A model generated the notes under the pieces. That model saw nothing but the letters and a program-made list of their open reading frames with translations. It had not been told where the DNA came from and did no database searches. 64,000 nt of DNA, taken from contig JAPTHN010000003.1 in assembly GCA_026936325.1 (NCBI GenBank), positions 68,319,192-68,383,191 on the forward strand, in the 5' to 3' direction. Of the stretch, positions 1 to 11,045 are shown piece after piece. The stretch is from Platynereis dumerilii. Its lineage: Eukaryota; Annelida; Polychaeta; Phyllodocida; Nereididae. The translations under genes were made by a program, and so were the position numbers. How positions within the stretch are numbered: position 1 is the stretch's first letter; every line of letters starts with the position of its first letter.

Positions 1-345
1 GAAAAGGAATGAGAGGAGAAAAAGAAAGGAAGAAGAAAATGAAAGAGAGAAGAAAGGAAGAAGGAAATGAAAGAGAGAAGAAAAGGAAGAAGATAAAGAA
101 AGGAAAAAAAAGAAAAGAAGAAGTGATTAGAAAAGAAAGAGATGTAGAGTAGATTCATTCAGAGACAAAGAAGAAAATAAATAGAAGAAGAAAATGGCTC
201 AAACGATTAAAAAAAAGTGGGGAAGAAAAGAATAAAAATGATAATACGATGAAAAGAGAGAAGGGAAGAAGAGAAAAAATAGAAAGAGAAACAGAAGAAA
301 ATAATGTGGAGAAGAAGAAAGGCAAAAGAAAAAGAAGAGGCAAAT
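1..345. repeat. Purine-rich (GA)n-like tract
   Basis: Almost every base on the plus strand is A or G, built from irregular gaaagagagaagaaaggaag blocks; one block of about 35 bases is repeated within the first 90 bases. It is low-complexity DNA of a kind that can form triplex structures. It continues beyond the left window edge. The apparent minus-strand reading frame is only the translation of the polypyrimidine complement. Confidence 0.85.
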
Positions 346-1581
346 TCAGAGTTTGGTGGTCATCTGGTAAATGTTGGGACCACTGTCAGCTGATTATGCC
401 TATGGCATTTTGAATTGCCATTGGTGACATGTCAGTGGACAGGCAATTGCAGCAGTGACATGGCACTGGAAGTTGAGAAAGGCTAAAGGGTGTCCTGTCC
501 TGGTCAGTCTTAGCCTTCTGGAAATCGTTAGGTCATTTGGGAGATATCTTTGTGGTGAAATAGACAGGTCTTTGAGTTGTCATGGCCCTTTTCTGGTCAA
601 ATCAAATTGGTATTAAGCAGGTATTTCAGTGTCCAGGATATTAATATTTCATTTTAGGACATTTCAGGAAAGAAAAAATCCATATAGTTGACGGAAAGGT
701 CAATTTACACATTGGGACTTGGGGGAATTTAAGAAGACCTCTTGACAGCTTATAGAATATCAGAGGTCGCTGATGACCTTTTTGGCCGTTCTGTCTACGC
801 CGGGACCTTGGAGGGCCAAAAAGGTCGTTAAATTGGCCCCTCTGCAATGTCTATAGGATGTCCACTGTGGGTCTGGCAAATTTCACAAGTGACAAATTCA
901 CATATTAGGCCACAGTGCTAATGTTACAGTATCAAGATATCTTCAGGCCATATATCACCATATCACTTGACCATTGCTGTTGTGGACACTGAAGCAGGCC
1001 CATTTGTCATTCTTGGTAAGATTTTTGGCCTGCAGGCCTATATTTATTTATCAATCTGTTTATAAATTAATGTTTACAAAATTAATAGCTTTAAATAGAT
1101 ATATATTTGTTATTTAATTGAATTAATTGGGAAGATTACATAAAAAATGCTATGGTGTTTTTCTGAATATCTTTTTCTACAATAATAAGGCTTTTAGAAG
1201 CTTTACAGAAAAAGAAGATGATAAAAAAACCTATAAATTGTTGTTTTTGATTTTTTAAACATTTATAACATCTCTGTGCCGTTTTTCATCATTTAAATCT
1301 CACTTCAAGACCTGCCTTTTGATAGAGTTTAGTAGCATGTCTCCGCCTTAACTGAGTTGATCACAGTTAATTGATTAGTTGTTAATTGGCAATTAAGAGC
1401 TATAAAGTTTGCAAGAGACACGGTGAAAGCTCGCTCTGTATTTTGAGACTCAAGTAGGTATTTTATGCGTTAAAAAATAAGAACATTGTTAATTTTACAA
1501 GGGGGATGGCATTGCACTTGGTGGGTTGGACTTGACATCCTGAGTTCCTGCACCTGGAAGGCTGATTTAGAAGATTTTAAG
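346..1581. other. Unassigned non-coding DNA
   Basis: No coding region or known repeat recognised. It contains a perfect 13-bp inverted repeat, gacctttttggcc at 775-787 and its complement at 814-826, with a 26-base loop. A splice-donor-like site, aag/gtgagg, lies at 1581/1582. Confidence 0.5.
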
Positions 1582-1696
1582 GTGAGGTTTTTCACTTCTG
1601 TTGCTTATAAAGTCTCATTCAATATTTGTTGCCTATTGAATTCATATTAAATTCTGCATTTATGTTTTTTAAGATTATTATTTTCCTCTCCCTCAG

Positions 1697-1918
1697 GTGT
1701 GCGACTACTAATTTGCAGAATTGAGAATTCGATGGACTCGAGTCGAGAGCAATTGACAGACGACCATTATTAAACCGTGGAAACAAAAACATTTATAACA
1801 GAAAATTGGATCTTTCATGGTTTCTGTCTTTGAATTCATTTTGTTGAACATTTGGATGTATATCTTCGAGAGATACTTCCAACGCAACAGAAGAAAATGA
1901 TTATTCAAAAGGAAGCAG
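1697..1918 (+). other. Candidate non-coding exon
   Basis: The segment is preceded by a long pyrimidine tract ending in cctcag (1691-1696), an excellent acceptor, and followed by gcag/gtaaga (donor at 1919). A second donor-like site at 1582 would give a 115-bp upstream intron. All three frames contain stops, so if this is an exon it belongs to a UTR or long non-coding RNA. Only splice signals support it; chance matches to such signals are common. Confidence 0.22.
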
Positions 1919-3393
1919 GTAAGATTTTCTTTGTATTTTGTGAAGTCTATGTTGATATTAATATACACTGAACTAGAATTGCCCATTATCTGAAATGAAA
2001 CCTCTTGGGCTGTGTTGAAATGATATTGCTGTGTTCTCAAACTGGATATGCCAACCCTGAAGATGAGTAGGAGAGTGGGCTATTTTTAGACATATATTGG
2101 CATATGCTACAGCCACTGTAGAGCCACTATTTTAAACTTTTGGATGATTTCTTTGAACTCAATTTGAGCTGCCATCGTTGTAATTATAACAATTGATACT
2201 GACGCCTTCAAATGATTTTGCATATATATATGTGACACAGATGGGATGGTAGGCTGGTAGCTGAGATTTGTGCTCTCATTGCTACAGAATTAGGTCATAT
2301 TTTTATCCAAATATTGTGAGTAGGTATGGATTTGACCAGAATACATAATCATGCACATATAAAATATTTTTCATGTAGACTATCTCAGGCTGGTATTTTT
2401 TTGTTGGTAGACGATTCAGCCATTTTAAAAGTGGCATTCAAATGCATGCCAATAACTCAAGAGATCATAGGCGTACCGGAGGGCCGTTTTCCTGGAGGGC
2501 TGTCACTATTTTGCTCTGAAATTTTGAAATGGTGCGAATGTGACCAGGGCAGTAAAAATGATTAAAAGAATTTACATACATTTTTTAGGTTATCACAATT
2601 TTTCCTTCTATAATAATAACTGGTTCGAAGTCTGCACTCATCATTTCAAGTGGAGCAATATTTTTGATTTGAAAGAATGTCTCTTGTGGAACGGAAAAAC
2701 CGAACTTAGGTCAACGTGCCCCATTCTCATCCCCATTGAAAATATTGCTCTTTATCCTCATCACTAATCTCAAGAGGGATTTTTAATTATTTGTTAATTG
2801 GGATGTCAAGTTCAAATTGCTGGGTGTTCTATTTTAACTCTTGGGGATTCTGCTTGGTGGCAGCACTGCTTGAGGGCAACCGGAAGTCGCCTGAGGCATT
2901 CTGGGTAGGGTGACAATGAGGGTAAAAGGGCTCCGGGGAAATTTTCTTTGGTAAAGTTGCTGTGAGTTAATTCAGTTCTTGTAAAGTTCATGTTGATTAG
3001 CAGAGGAGATAATTTTGGAGTAATTTAACATGTCAAGAGGTTGTGGACGGTTGCAAATTGGGCAAGTTCTTCAATGTCAGACATGCCAATGCCAAGCAAA
3101 TTAATGTTGATTCACTGGAAACTTTAGGAAGATGTAGACGTACTCAAGCTATGGAAGTTTGTATTCTCTGATTGAAGCTGAGGTTTTTTGTCATGTGATA
3201 TAACTAATTGGCCTAATTTAAGTTTCACATCTCAAGCTTTTCGCTGAAAGCTTGCAAGAATAAAGAGAAGCACATGCCAGCACCCCGAAATGAACAACTA
3301 CCATAATGCAATAATATTATGTAGTATAGTATCTAAGGTCATCCATGGTGAAATACAGAGAAATTTACATGTTATCCTAAGTGAAATGTCAGA
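1919..3393. other. Unassigned non-coding DNA
   Basis: I see no gene, SINE or transposon end. Short open frames at 2326-2767 have no recognisable protein features. Confidence 0.5.
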
Positions 3394-3666
3394 CTAGACC
3401 GAAATATGCTGTCGTATCTCAAGCAGCCGCCAGGCTGCTTGACGACAGAAGACAGTGCTATGGCTCTTTTTCACATTCATGCGACATGGAATTTGTCGCA
3501 CACCAAAGTCGGCAATAAACAACCTGTCACACACTTATTTACGTACAGTGGACAACATTCACTTATAATAAGACCTTATGACCCCAACTGACCTGTTAAA
3601 ACCTTCCAGGAACTTCATAATTGACCAGTGAAACCACGAAGCGAGCATTGAATCCACCGCTCGCAG
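3394..3666 (-). mobile_element. 273-bp tandem unit, copy 1 (Helitron-like end?)
   Basis: First of two adjacent, identical 273-bp units. Read on the minus strand the unit ends in CTAG followed by T (the base complementary to 3393). Twelve bases before the CTAG lies a strong hairpin: caagcagcc/ggctgcttg arms with a four-base loop, plus an outer tgtcgt/acgaca pair (3410-3447). A hairpin 10-12 bases before CTRR, inserted ahead of T, is the known 3' terminus of Helitrons. The other end does not begin with TC, as a canonical Helitron would, so the family call is tentative. The 61-codon plus-strand frame resembles nothing known to me. Confidence 0.4.
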
Positions 3667-3939
3667 CTAGACCGAAATATGCTGTCGTATCTCAAGCAGC
3701 CGCCAGGCTGCTTGACGACAGAAGACAGTGCTATGGCTCTTTTTCACATTCATGCGACATGGAATTTGTCGCACACCAAAGTCGGCAATAAACAACCTGT
3801 CACACACTTATTTACGTACAGTGGACAACATTCACTTATAATAAGACCTTATGACCCCAACTGACCTGTTAAAACCTTCCAGGAACTTCATAATTGACCA
3901 GTGAAACCACGAAGCGAGCATTGAATCCACCGCTCGCAG
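3667..3939 (-). mobile_element. 273-bp tandem unit, copy 2
   Basis: Reads identical to the unit at 3394-3666 and joins it directly at gctcgcag/CTAG. The far end carries a second small inverted repeat, gcgagc and gctcgc, about 12 bases apart. Exact head-to-tail duplication at a CTAG boundary fits rolling-circle products, but a simple recent tandem duplication explains it equally well. Confidence 0.4.
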
Positions 3940-5482
3940 CCATAGCGTCAAAACTGGTGTACTTAAAATGCGGACGGAACGTGCGGAACAGAACAAAACA
4001 CTCGGGATAGCACTGTGCAGCTCAGGAGAGGTTAGATGAGCACAATTTCAGAGCTATTTGAGCTACAGAAATGGCAGACCACATTTTTTAAAGCTGGGAA
4101 AATGGCCAGTGTAAGCCTGGCAGATTTAAAGCTGTGTTTGCCCTTTTAATTGTCCTTTAAAATCAAATCAGGCTTTATTGAAACTAAAAAAGATGAAATA
4201 ATTTTTGAAAAAAGTTGGAGACCAACTAGCTCACTATTGTAAAAGTGTAGAGAAAGAAGTAGGTTTAAATAAAACTTAGCTATCTGAGAAAACAAGAATC
4301 TGAGGATTCAAACCAGGGCTGGATATAGCAATCTTTGCTTTCTTGAAAACCCCAATCCACACAATCTCGTTAAATACCAATATCTGGACTTAAAAATTGG
4401 TGATTCTCTGAGAAAGGACAAAATGGTGTCCAGAGCCTTAAGGGCCGATTTCACCAACATGGTATTAAGAGAAGAGCCAGGTCTTAGCTAAGACCTGGTC
4501 TGGCTAAACCTATCAGACAAGCAGAGCAGGATCAAGGAATTTCAGTTTAGTGAAAGTTTACACATATTGTGTGAACGGTATCAAGACAAGTTATAGACAC
4601 GCCAACTCGTAGACAAACACAAGAATCCGCGGATTCAAAGCTAGCCATTTGGTTTTATATTAAAGGGGCAATGATTAACATGGAATGGGATGATAGCAAT
4701 TTTTACCTAATCTATAGTATATCCATACTGAAGACATGTAAATAACAATTTGAAGAATGTAAATAATATCATGAAATCCTCGAAATAAAATGCAACTAGG
4801 AAGCTTCTTGTACATTAGAGGGGAAAGAATAGAATACAATGAAATAAGACAGATAGATAAATAGCTAGTAAGAAAGATAGGCAGAGATTATGAGTGAGAT
4901 GATACAAACTCCATCATTTTAATGCAAGTGAAGTACAATTAAAGGAATAAACCCGTTTCACTGAGTGGCCTGAACATTGGCCCCAAACAACTTTTTGTTA
5001 AAACAGTGATTCTTAACTTGTGACATAGCACTTTAATTCCAGAAACACAACTTTCAAAATTTAACCTAAAGGAGTGACCAACTTGTGAAGCCTTAAAGTT
5101 ATATTGAAATTCACTAAACATACTCCAGATTGTCTCTTGGCTGGACCAATCAGAGGCATGGTCGGGAAATCTATCAGCCAATGGCATTGAAGGATTCAAG
5201 CACTACTTTTCCCCTGGTGTTAACTGATAGAATTTTCATGAAGCTAAAACTATGGGGCCCTTTTTTTTAAACAAATCAATTTTTGATGTGGTAAAAAAGG
5301 AAACAAAATGCATGAACGCCGAAAATCTCACACAATCAAAACACACATTTTAGAGGGAAAGGAAAGTTGTACAATTTAAGTTTTATACCAGGCCAAATTT
5401 GGGAAAATTTAAATCAAAATGATTTTAATAACTTTTATGTTTTCATCAATAAAGTCATGGCACTAAATGATTATGTTCACTG
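3940..5482. other. Unassigned non-coding DNA
   Basis: No gene recognised. One isolated copy of the ccaactcgtagacaaac motif that builds the fold-back element at 5.9-6.8 kb occurs near 4602-4620. A 25-base imperfect direct repeat (aagaatc.g.ggattcaaa) lies near 4293 and 4620. Confidence 0.5.
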
Positions 5483-5605
5483 TTACGTTCTAAAAATAAC
5501 ATGCAAGCACTTCAAGAGGTGCTTGAAGATATAATATCTAGCTATTTCCTATTTGCACATCTGATTTTCTGTAAGGATCTATCTATCTATCTATGCATAG
5601 CCCAT
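5483..5605 (+). repeat. Hairpin-headed repeat family, truncated copy
   Basis: Starts with ataacatgcaagcacttca, which forms a hairpin with gtgcttg, and then runs into a short (tatc)n stretch. The same head begins the longer family members at 15277 and 61787. Here the downstream conserved block is absent. Confidence 0.6.
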
Positions 5606-5935
5606 TGCTGGTTAATTGCATTTCAAGTTCACACCTTGACCCTATTGACACAGGAAATCCAATGTATTGTATTGTATCTAATTACACTCCTGAAAGGTAA
5701 TTGGGCTATATTGCTGTTAGATCTGTCAGGGAATTAAGTCAAGATACTGCTAGCCTTTTCCACCAGAGGGCCATTCTGAATACATACAGTAGACAGTGCT
5801 GCCACCTAGCCTGTTCTTGGTTCACATGTTTATTGTTTTTTGTTTACAGTGTTTACTGTTTACATGGTTTATGGTTTTCAGAATCCCATACACTCATCAC
5901 CCATTCCAATAGCTACGCCTATGGCTAGCTAAAAA

Positions 5936-6796
5936 TGGTAGACAACCAACTAGTATACAACCAACTGGTAGACACCAGGTACTACCAACTGGTAGACATC
6001 AAATTTGCAGGTTTCACCAAGTCGTAGACACATTAGTCAGTTCATATTTATTGTATCTGGGGTCAGTTTAAACTTACCAAGTCGTAGACACTGTAGTTTT
6101 TCTGCTTTCCAACTCGCAAACACTAAATTTCAGATGTTTACCAACTTGTAGACAGACCAACTTTGGCAGGGAACCCAAGTCGCAGACAGACATTAATTTT
6201 CCAGATGTTGTTTTTTAACCAAACTGTTATAAAGGGCGGAATATAATCAACAAGATAGAAAAGAAGATGAATTGATTAAATTATAAAAAATTCATTATAT
6301 TTCTTGTATTCAGCTAATTTTGGTCAACTTAAGGAGGCAGTGATCAACTTGAGTTTACTAGAAAATACAATTCAACATTCAACAATTATAGAAATTAACT
6401 TTTAATATGACAGAAATATTGATTGTAATCTGTACTGAATCTATGTGGCATGAAAAAATGTGACAACAGAATTGCAAATAATTGTGTTGAGAACTCTTTT
6501 TGTCTGTAATCAAAGACTTTGAAAATTTGATGTCATTAGTGGTTTAAAATGCCTTTTAACCTTGTCTACGAGATGAAAAACCTTAATATTGTGCTGTCTA
6601 CGAGTTGGTAAATCCCAAAAGAATGCTGTCTACGGGTTGGGTGATGCAGTGTCTACGATTTGGTTAATTTTATTTTGTGTCTACGAGTGGGTAATGGCGT
6701 TTCCAAGTGAAAATGCTGTGTCTACGACTTGGGGGATAGCTCTGAAATATGCCTACGACTTGGTGTGTCTACAACTTGGCGTGTCTACGACTTGAC
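5936..6796. mobile_element. Fold-back element with modular inverted ends
   Basis: The left 250 bp carries repeated copies of ccaagtcgtagacac in one orientation (for example 6017-6033 and 6076-6092). The right 240 bp carries about eight copies in the opposite orientation, gtgtctacgacttgg (6561-6796). The middle has no coding capacity. Ends built of iterated short motifs are typical of fold-back DNA elements such as Drosophila FB and Galileo. I could not fix the exact termini or a target duplication, so the borders are approximate. Confidence 0.6.
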
Positions 6797-6825
6797 TTTT
6801 ATTCTGTGTGAACATATCAACTGTT

Positions 6826-7535
6826 ACAAACACAAACCAAAAGCGAATCTTGATGGACTGATCAAGACACACTGGAGAGAAACCATTTGTAAGTTAAATT
6901 TGTGGAAAAATATTCAACCAAAAGAGCAATCTTGATGGACTTATCAAGACACACTGGAGAGAAACCATTTGTAAGTTAAATTTGTGGAAAAATATTCAAC
7001 CAAAAGAGCAATCTTGATGGACTTATCAAGACACAATGGAGAGAAACCATTTGTAAGTTAAATTTGTGGAAAAATATTCAACCAAAAGAGCAATCTTGAT
7101 GGACTTATCAAGACACACTGGAGAGAAACCATTTGTAAGTTAAATTTGTGGAAAAATATTCAACCAAAAGAGCAATCTTGATGGACTTATCAAGACACAC
7201 TGGAGAGAAACCATTTGTAAGTTAAATTTGTGGAAAAATATTCAACCAAAAGAGCAATCTTGATGGACTTATCAAGACACAATGGAGAGAAACCATTTGT
7301 AAGTTAAATTTGTGGAAAAATATTCAACCAAAAGAGCAATCTTGATGGACTTATCAAGACACACTGGAGAGAAACCATTTGTAAGTTAAATTTGTGGAAA
7401 AATATTCAACCAAAAGAGCAATCTTGATGGACTTATCAAGACACACTGGAGAGAAACCATTTGTAAGTTAAATTTGTGGAAGAATGTTCAACCAAGAGAG
7501 CAATCAGCACACTGGAGAGAAACCATAGATTATTC
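6826..7535 (+). repeat. 82-bp minisatellite derived from a C2H2 zinc-finger array
   Basis: About eight and a half copies of an 82-bp unit. Read with a 2-bp correction, each unit spells a C2H2 finger: CGKIFNQKSNLDGLIKTH followed by the linker TGEKPF. The normal finger period is 84 bp; two bases of a cacac run have been lost. In addition the first zinc cysteine is serine, the first zinc histidine is leucine, and a taa stop sits between the two cysteine positions. All copies share these defects, so a dead finger was amplified as a satellite. A cacaatgg variant recurs every third unit (about 7033 and 7279), giving a 246-bp higher-order period. Confidence 0.8.
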
Positions 7536-8026
7536 AGGGGCAAGTGCCATGCGCGGTTTTTGCGCCTAACTGCAATACTATATAGTATTATTGCAAATCT
7601 GTGCAAAATTGTGCCCAAAACCATGGCGCAACTTGACTCGTTTACCCAAGTATACAAGGCACTTTTAGTTCAGCAAGGTCTGACCAGTTTTTCTGATCTA
7701 TATAGGCCTAGACTTTCCTATATTTGAAGTAGCTAAATATAGGCCTTATCGAAATTGAATTGAGTCTTGGCCAAGAAACAGTAGATGCTTTATTTAAAAA
7801 AATTATGTGTAATACCAGCTGCTGCTATGTTTCAATTATTGCGTCTCAATGATATCAAATTATGATAGAAAGGTTGAAATGCCCACCGCCTCCAAATATG
7901 TTACTGTGGTGCACACCCTTAAATGAACACTGAGCTATGCTGATCATCCCAGATAGATCGATACAGCAACCAAATGTGGATGGAGAGGTGTAAATACACT
8001 TAAAAAATAAACATAAAAAAAATTAG
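7536..8026. other. Unassigned non-coding DNA
   Basis: No gene or repeat recognised between the minisatellite and the MITE. Confidence 0.5.
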
Positions 8027-8037
8027 AAGGTCTTTAT

Positions 8038-8408
8038 CCTGGGGGGGGGTTCTCACTATATGTTGGTATACACCTATGCTCGGCTGAAAAGGGCTCTCCA
8101 AGGGCTAATTTTCCCTAGCTAAGGGTCCTAAAATGAGGTCTGAATATTCCTAGACATGGTCCATCATTTCCATCACTCCGAATTTCGCGTAAAAATCACC
8201 TTCCAAAGGACATCGGTGGTGGCAAAACAGAAATTATTTGGGACAAATAATTAAAATAATACAGCCGACCCGAAAAAAATGCCTCTTTGAGATAGAATTT
8301 TCCCTAGTCCAGGGTCCTATTTTTGGGTTCCCGGCACTCCGTTACTGGGTCTGGGTGCGAGACACTCAGCTGAGCACCCCCGTCATATTTCGGGGCGAGA
8401 ACCCCCCC
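8038..8408. mobile_element. 371-bp MITE with 9-11 bp target duplication
   Basis: Flanked on both sides by aaggtctttat (8027-8037 and 8409-8419). The ends are short G-rich inverted repeats: gggggggttctc at the left and gagaaccccccc at the right. A 9-11 bp target duplication is characteristic of Mutator-like elements. There is no coding capacity. The inside holds two related phrases, ttttccctag..(a)gggtccta, near 8110 and 8298. Confidence 0.6.
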
Positions 8409-8419
8409 AAGGTCTTTAT

Positions 8420-8937
8420 ATTTAAGTAAAGTCTTTTATAAATTTACATACCACCAGATTGCATCAAAACAAAGCAGCAAATTGTCCAAGCTTTCTAAAA
8501 TGGGGTCTGCCATTTCTGTAGATGCAATAGCTGAGTAACAGTGACCAATCAACCTCATTTATTGCAGTTTCAGATGGTTTAAGATCATCTTTTGGTGCGT
8601 CGCGTCCCGCGCGCTTGCCCCGCATTTTAAGTTCAACAGGTCACATGACACAGCAGTCCACCATGATGGAAACAATGAATGAATTTCTCAGTAAATGTGA
8701 AAAAAACTCCCAAAAAGTGCTTGCAAAGACATGACAAGGGATAATAAGCAGGTAGGCTAGTACATATGGTTATGATGTAATGATTGTATAGTGGTTGACC
8801 CGAAATTGATGCTGCAGTCTCTCGGTTTTGGGACTTCACAAAATTGTTGATTTTATCCAGGCTTTTGTTGGCTGACTCAAAACTTCGTTTTGAGTCAGCC
8901 TTTGTCGGACTAATGTCAGACTATAGATCTACTTTCA
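8420..8937. other. Unassigned non-coding DNA
   Basis: Nothing recognised. One short GC-rich patch, gcgtcgcgtcccgcgcgc, lies near 8596. Confidence 0.5.
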
Positions 8938-11045
8938 TCCATGGTGATTTGTAAGACTATCTACTTCCATGATGTCATCCTTGGTGAGATGTAGGACAGC
9001 ATGCTGTCTTCTGTGGTGAAATGTAGGATAACTTAAGTGGACATACTGTCATCTCTGGTGAAATGTAGGACAGCATACTGTCTTCTGTGGTGAAATGCAG
9101 GACAAAATAAGTGGGCATACTGTCATAATAATTATGTGGTGAAATGTAGGACAACATAAGTGGTCATACTGTCTTCTGTGGTGAAATGTAGGACAACTTA
9201 AGTGGGCAAACTGTCATCTGTGGTGAAATGTAGGACAAAATGAGTGGGCATACTGTCATCTGTGGTGAGATGTAGGACAACATAAGTGGGCATACTGTCT
9301 TCTGTGGTGAAATGTAGGGCAAAATAAGTGGGCATACTGTCATGGTGAAATGTAGGACAAAATAAGTGGGCATACTGTCATCTGTGGTGGAATGAAGGAC
9401 AAAATAAAGGGGCATACTGTCAGCTGTGGTGAAATGTCAGACAACATAAGTGGGCATGCTGTGTTCTGTGGTGAGATATAGGACAACATAAGTGGGCATA
9501 CTGTCATCTGTGGTGAAATGTAGGACAACATAATTGGGCATACTGTCTCTGTGGTGAAATGTAGGACAACATAAGTGGGCATACTGTCATCTTTGGTGAA
9601 TGTAGGACAACATAAGTGGGCATGCTGTCATCTTTGGTGAATGTAGGACAACATAAGTGGGCATGCTGTCATCTGTGGTGAAATGTAGGACAACATAAGT
9701 GGGCATACTGTCGTCTGTGGTGAAAAGGAGGACAACATAATTGGGCATACTGTCTCTGTGGTGAAATGTAGGACAACATAATTGGGCATACTGTCTCTGT
9801 GGTGAAATGTAGGACAACATAAGTGGGCATACTGCCATCTTTGGTGAATGTAGGACAACATAAGTGGGCATGCTGTCATCTTTGCCGAATGTAGGACAAC
9901 ATAAGTGGGCAAGCTGTCATCTGTGGTGAAATGTAGGACAACATAAGTGGGCATGTTGTGTTCTGTGGTGAGATATAGGACAACATAAGTGGGCATACTG
10001 TCATCTTTGGTGAAATGTAGAACAACATAATTGGGCATACTGTCTCTGTGGTGAAATGTAGGACAACATAAGTGGGCATACTGTCATCTTTGGTAAAATG
10101 TAGGACAACATAAGTGGGCATATTGTCATCTTTGGTGAATGTAGGACAACATAAGTGGGCATGCTGTCATCAGTGGTGAAATGTAGGACAACATAAGTGG
10201 GCATACTGTCGTCTGTGGTGAAAAGGAGGACAACATACTGTCATCAATGGTGAAATGTAGGACAACATAAGTGGGCATACTGTCTTCTGTGGTGAAATGT
10301 AGGACAACATAAGCGGGCATACTGTCATCTGTGGTGAAATGTAGGACAACAAATGTGGGCATACTGTCTTCTGTGGTGAGATGTAGGACAGCATGCTGTC
10401 ATCTGTGGTGAAATGTAGGACAACATAAGTGGGCTACTGTCATCTTTGGTGAAATGGAGGACAACATAAGTGGTCATACTGTCATCTGTGGTGAAATGTA
10501 GGACAAGATAAGTGGGCATACTGTCATCTCTGGTGAAATGGAGGACAACATACTGTCATCAATGCTTAAATGTAGGACAACATAAGTGGGCATACTGTCT
10601 TCTGTGGTAAGATGTAGGACAGCATGCTGTCATCTGTGGTGAAATGTAGGACAACATAAGTGAGCATACTGTCTTCTGTGGTGAAATGTAGGACAACATA
10701 AGTAGGCATACTGTCTTCTGTGGTGAAAAATAGGACAACATACTACCATCCATGGTGAAATGTAGGACAATGTCTTGTCATTTGCTAATGCAAATGCATT
10801 GCATTTGTACCCAACCTTGGTCATTATTTGTGAAATTTTGGATTATCTGGCGTCATCGATGGTGAAACGTAGGAGAATATACTGTCATCAGCGATGAAGT
10901 GTATGACTATCTAGTATCTATTGTCATCTGTTGTGAACTGTAGGATAACATACTGTCATCCGTGGTGAAATGTCGGACAACATACTGTCATCCATGGAGA
11001 AATGTAGGACAACATAGTTCATCTACTGTCATTCGTGATGAAATG
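8938..11045. repeat. 42-bp minisatellite, about 50 copies
   Basis: The unit is gtgaaatgtaggacaacata followed by agtgggcatactgtcatctgtg. Many units are full length; others have small deletions, such as ctttggtgaatgtagg. Because 42 is divisible by three, the minus strand shows runs of 14-residue repeats (MPTYVVLHFTTDDS) in more than one frame. The frame changes repeatedly along the array, which argues against coding. Divergence rises toward both ends, as expected for an unequal-exchange satellite. Longer blocks, such as the cgtctgtggtgaaaaggagg variant (near 9713 and 10210), are themselves duplicated. Confidence 0.9.

Noticed and set aside
6826-7535. Functional zinc-finger gene
   Set aside because: Every unit has a stop, a 2-bp loss and two missing zinc ligands.
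9164-10394. Several overlapping minus-strand reading frames with 14-residue repeats
   Set aside because: They are translations of the 42-bp minisatellite; the frame shifts from unit to unit and there is no start or splice context.
8938-11045. CRISPR array
   Set aside because: Units are contiguous tandem repeats without unique spacers, in eukaryotic DNA.
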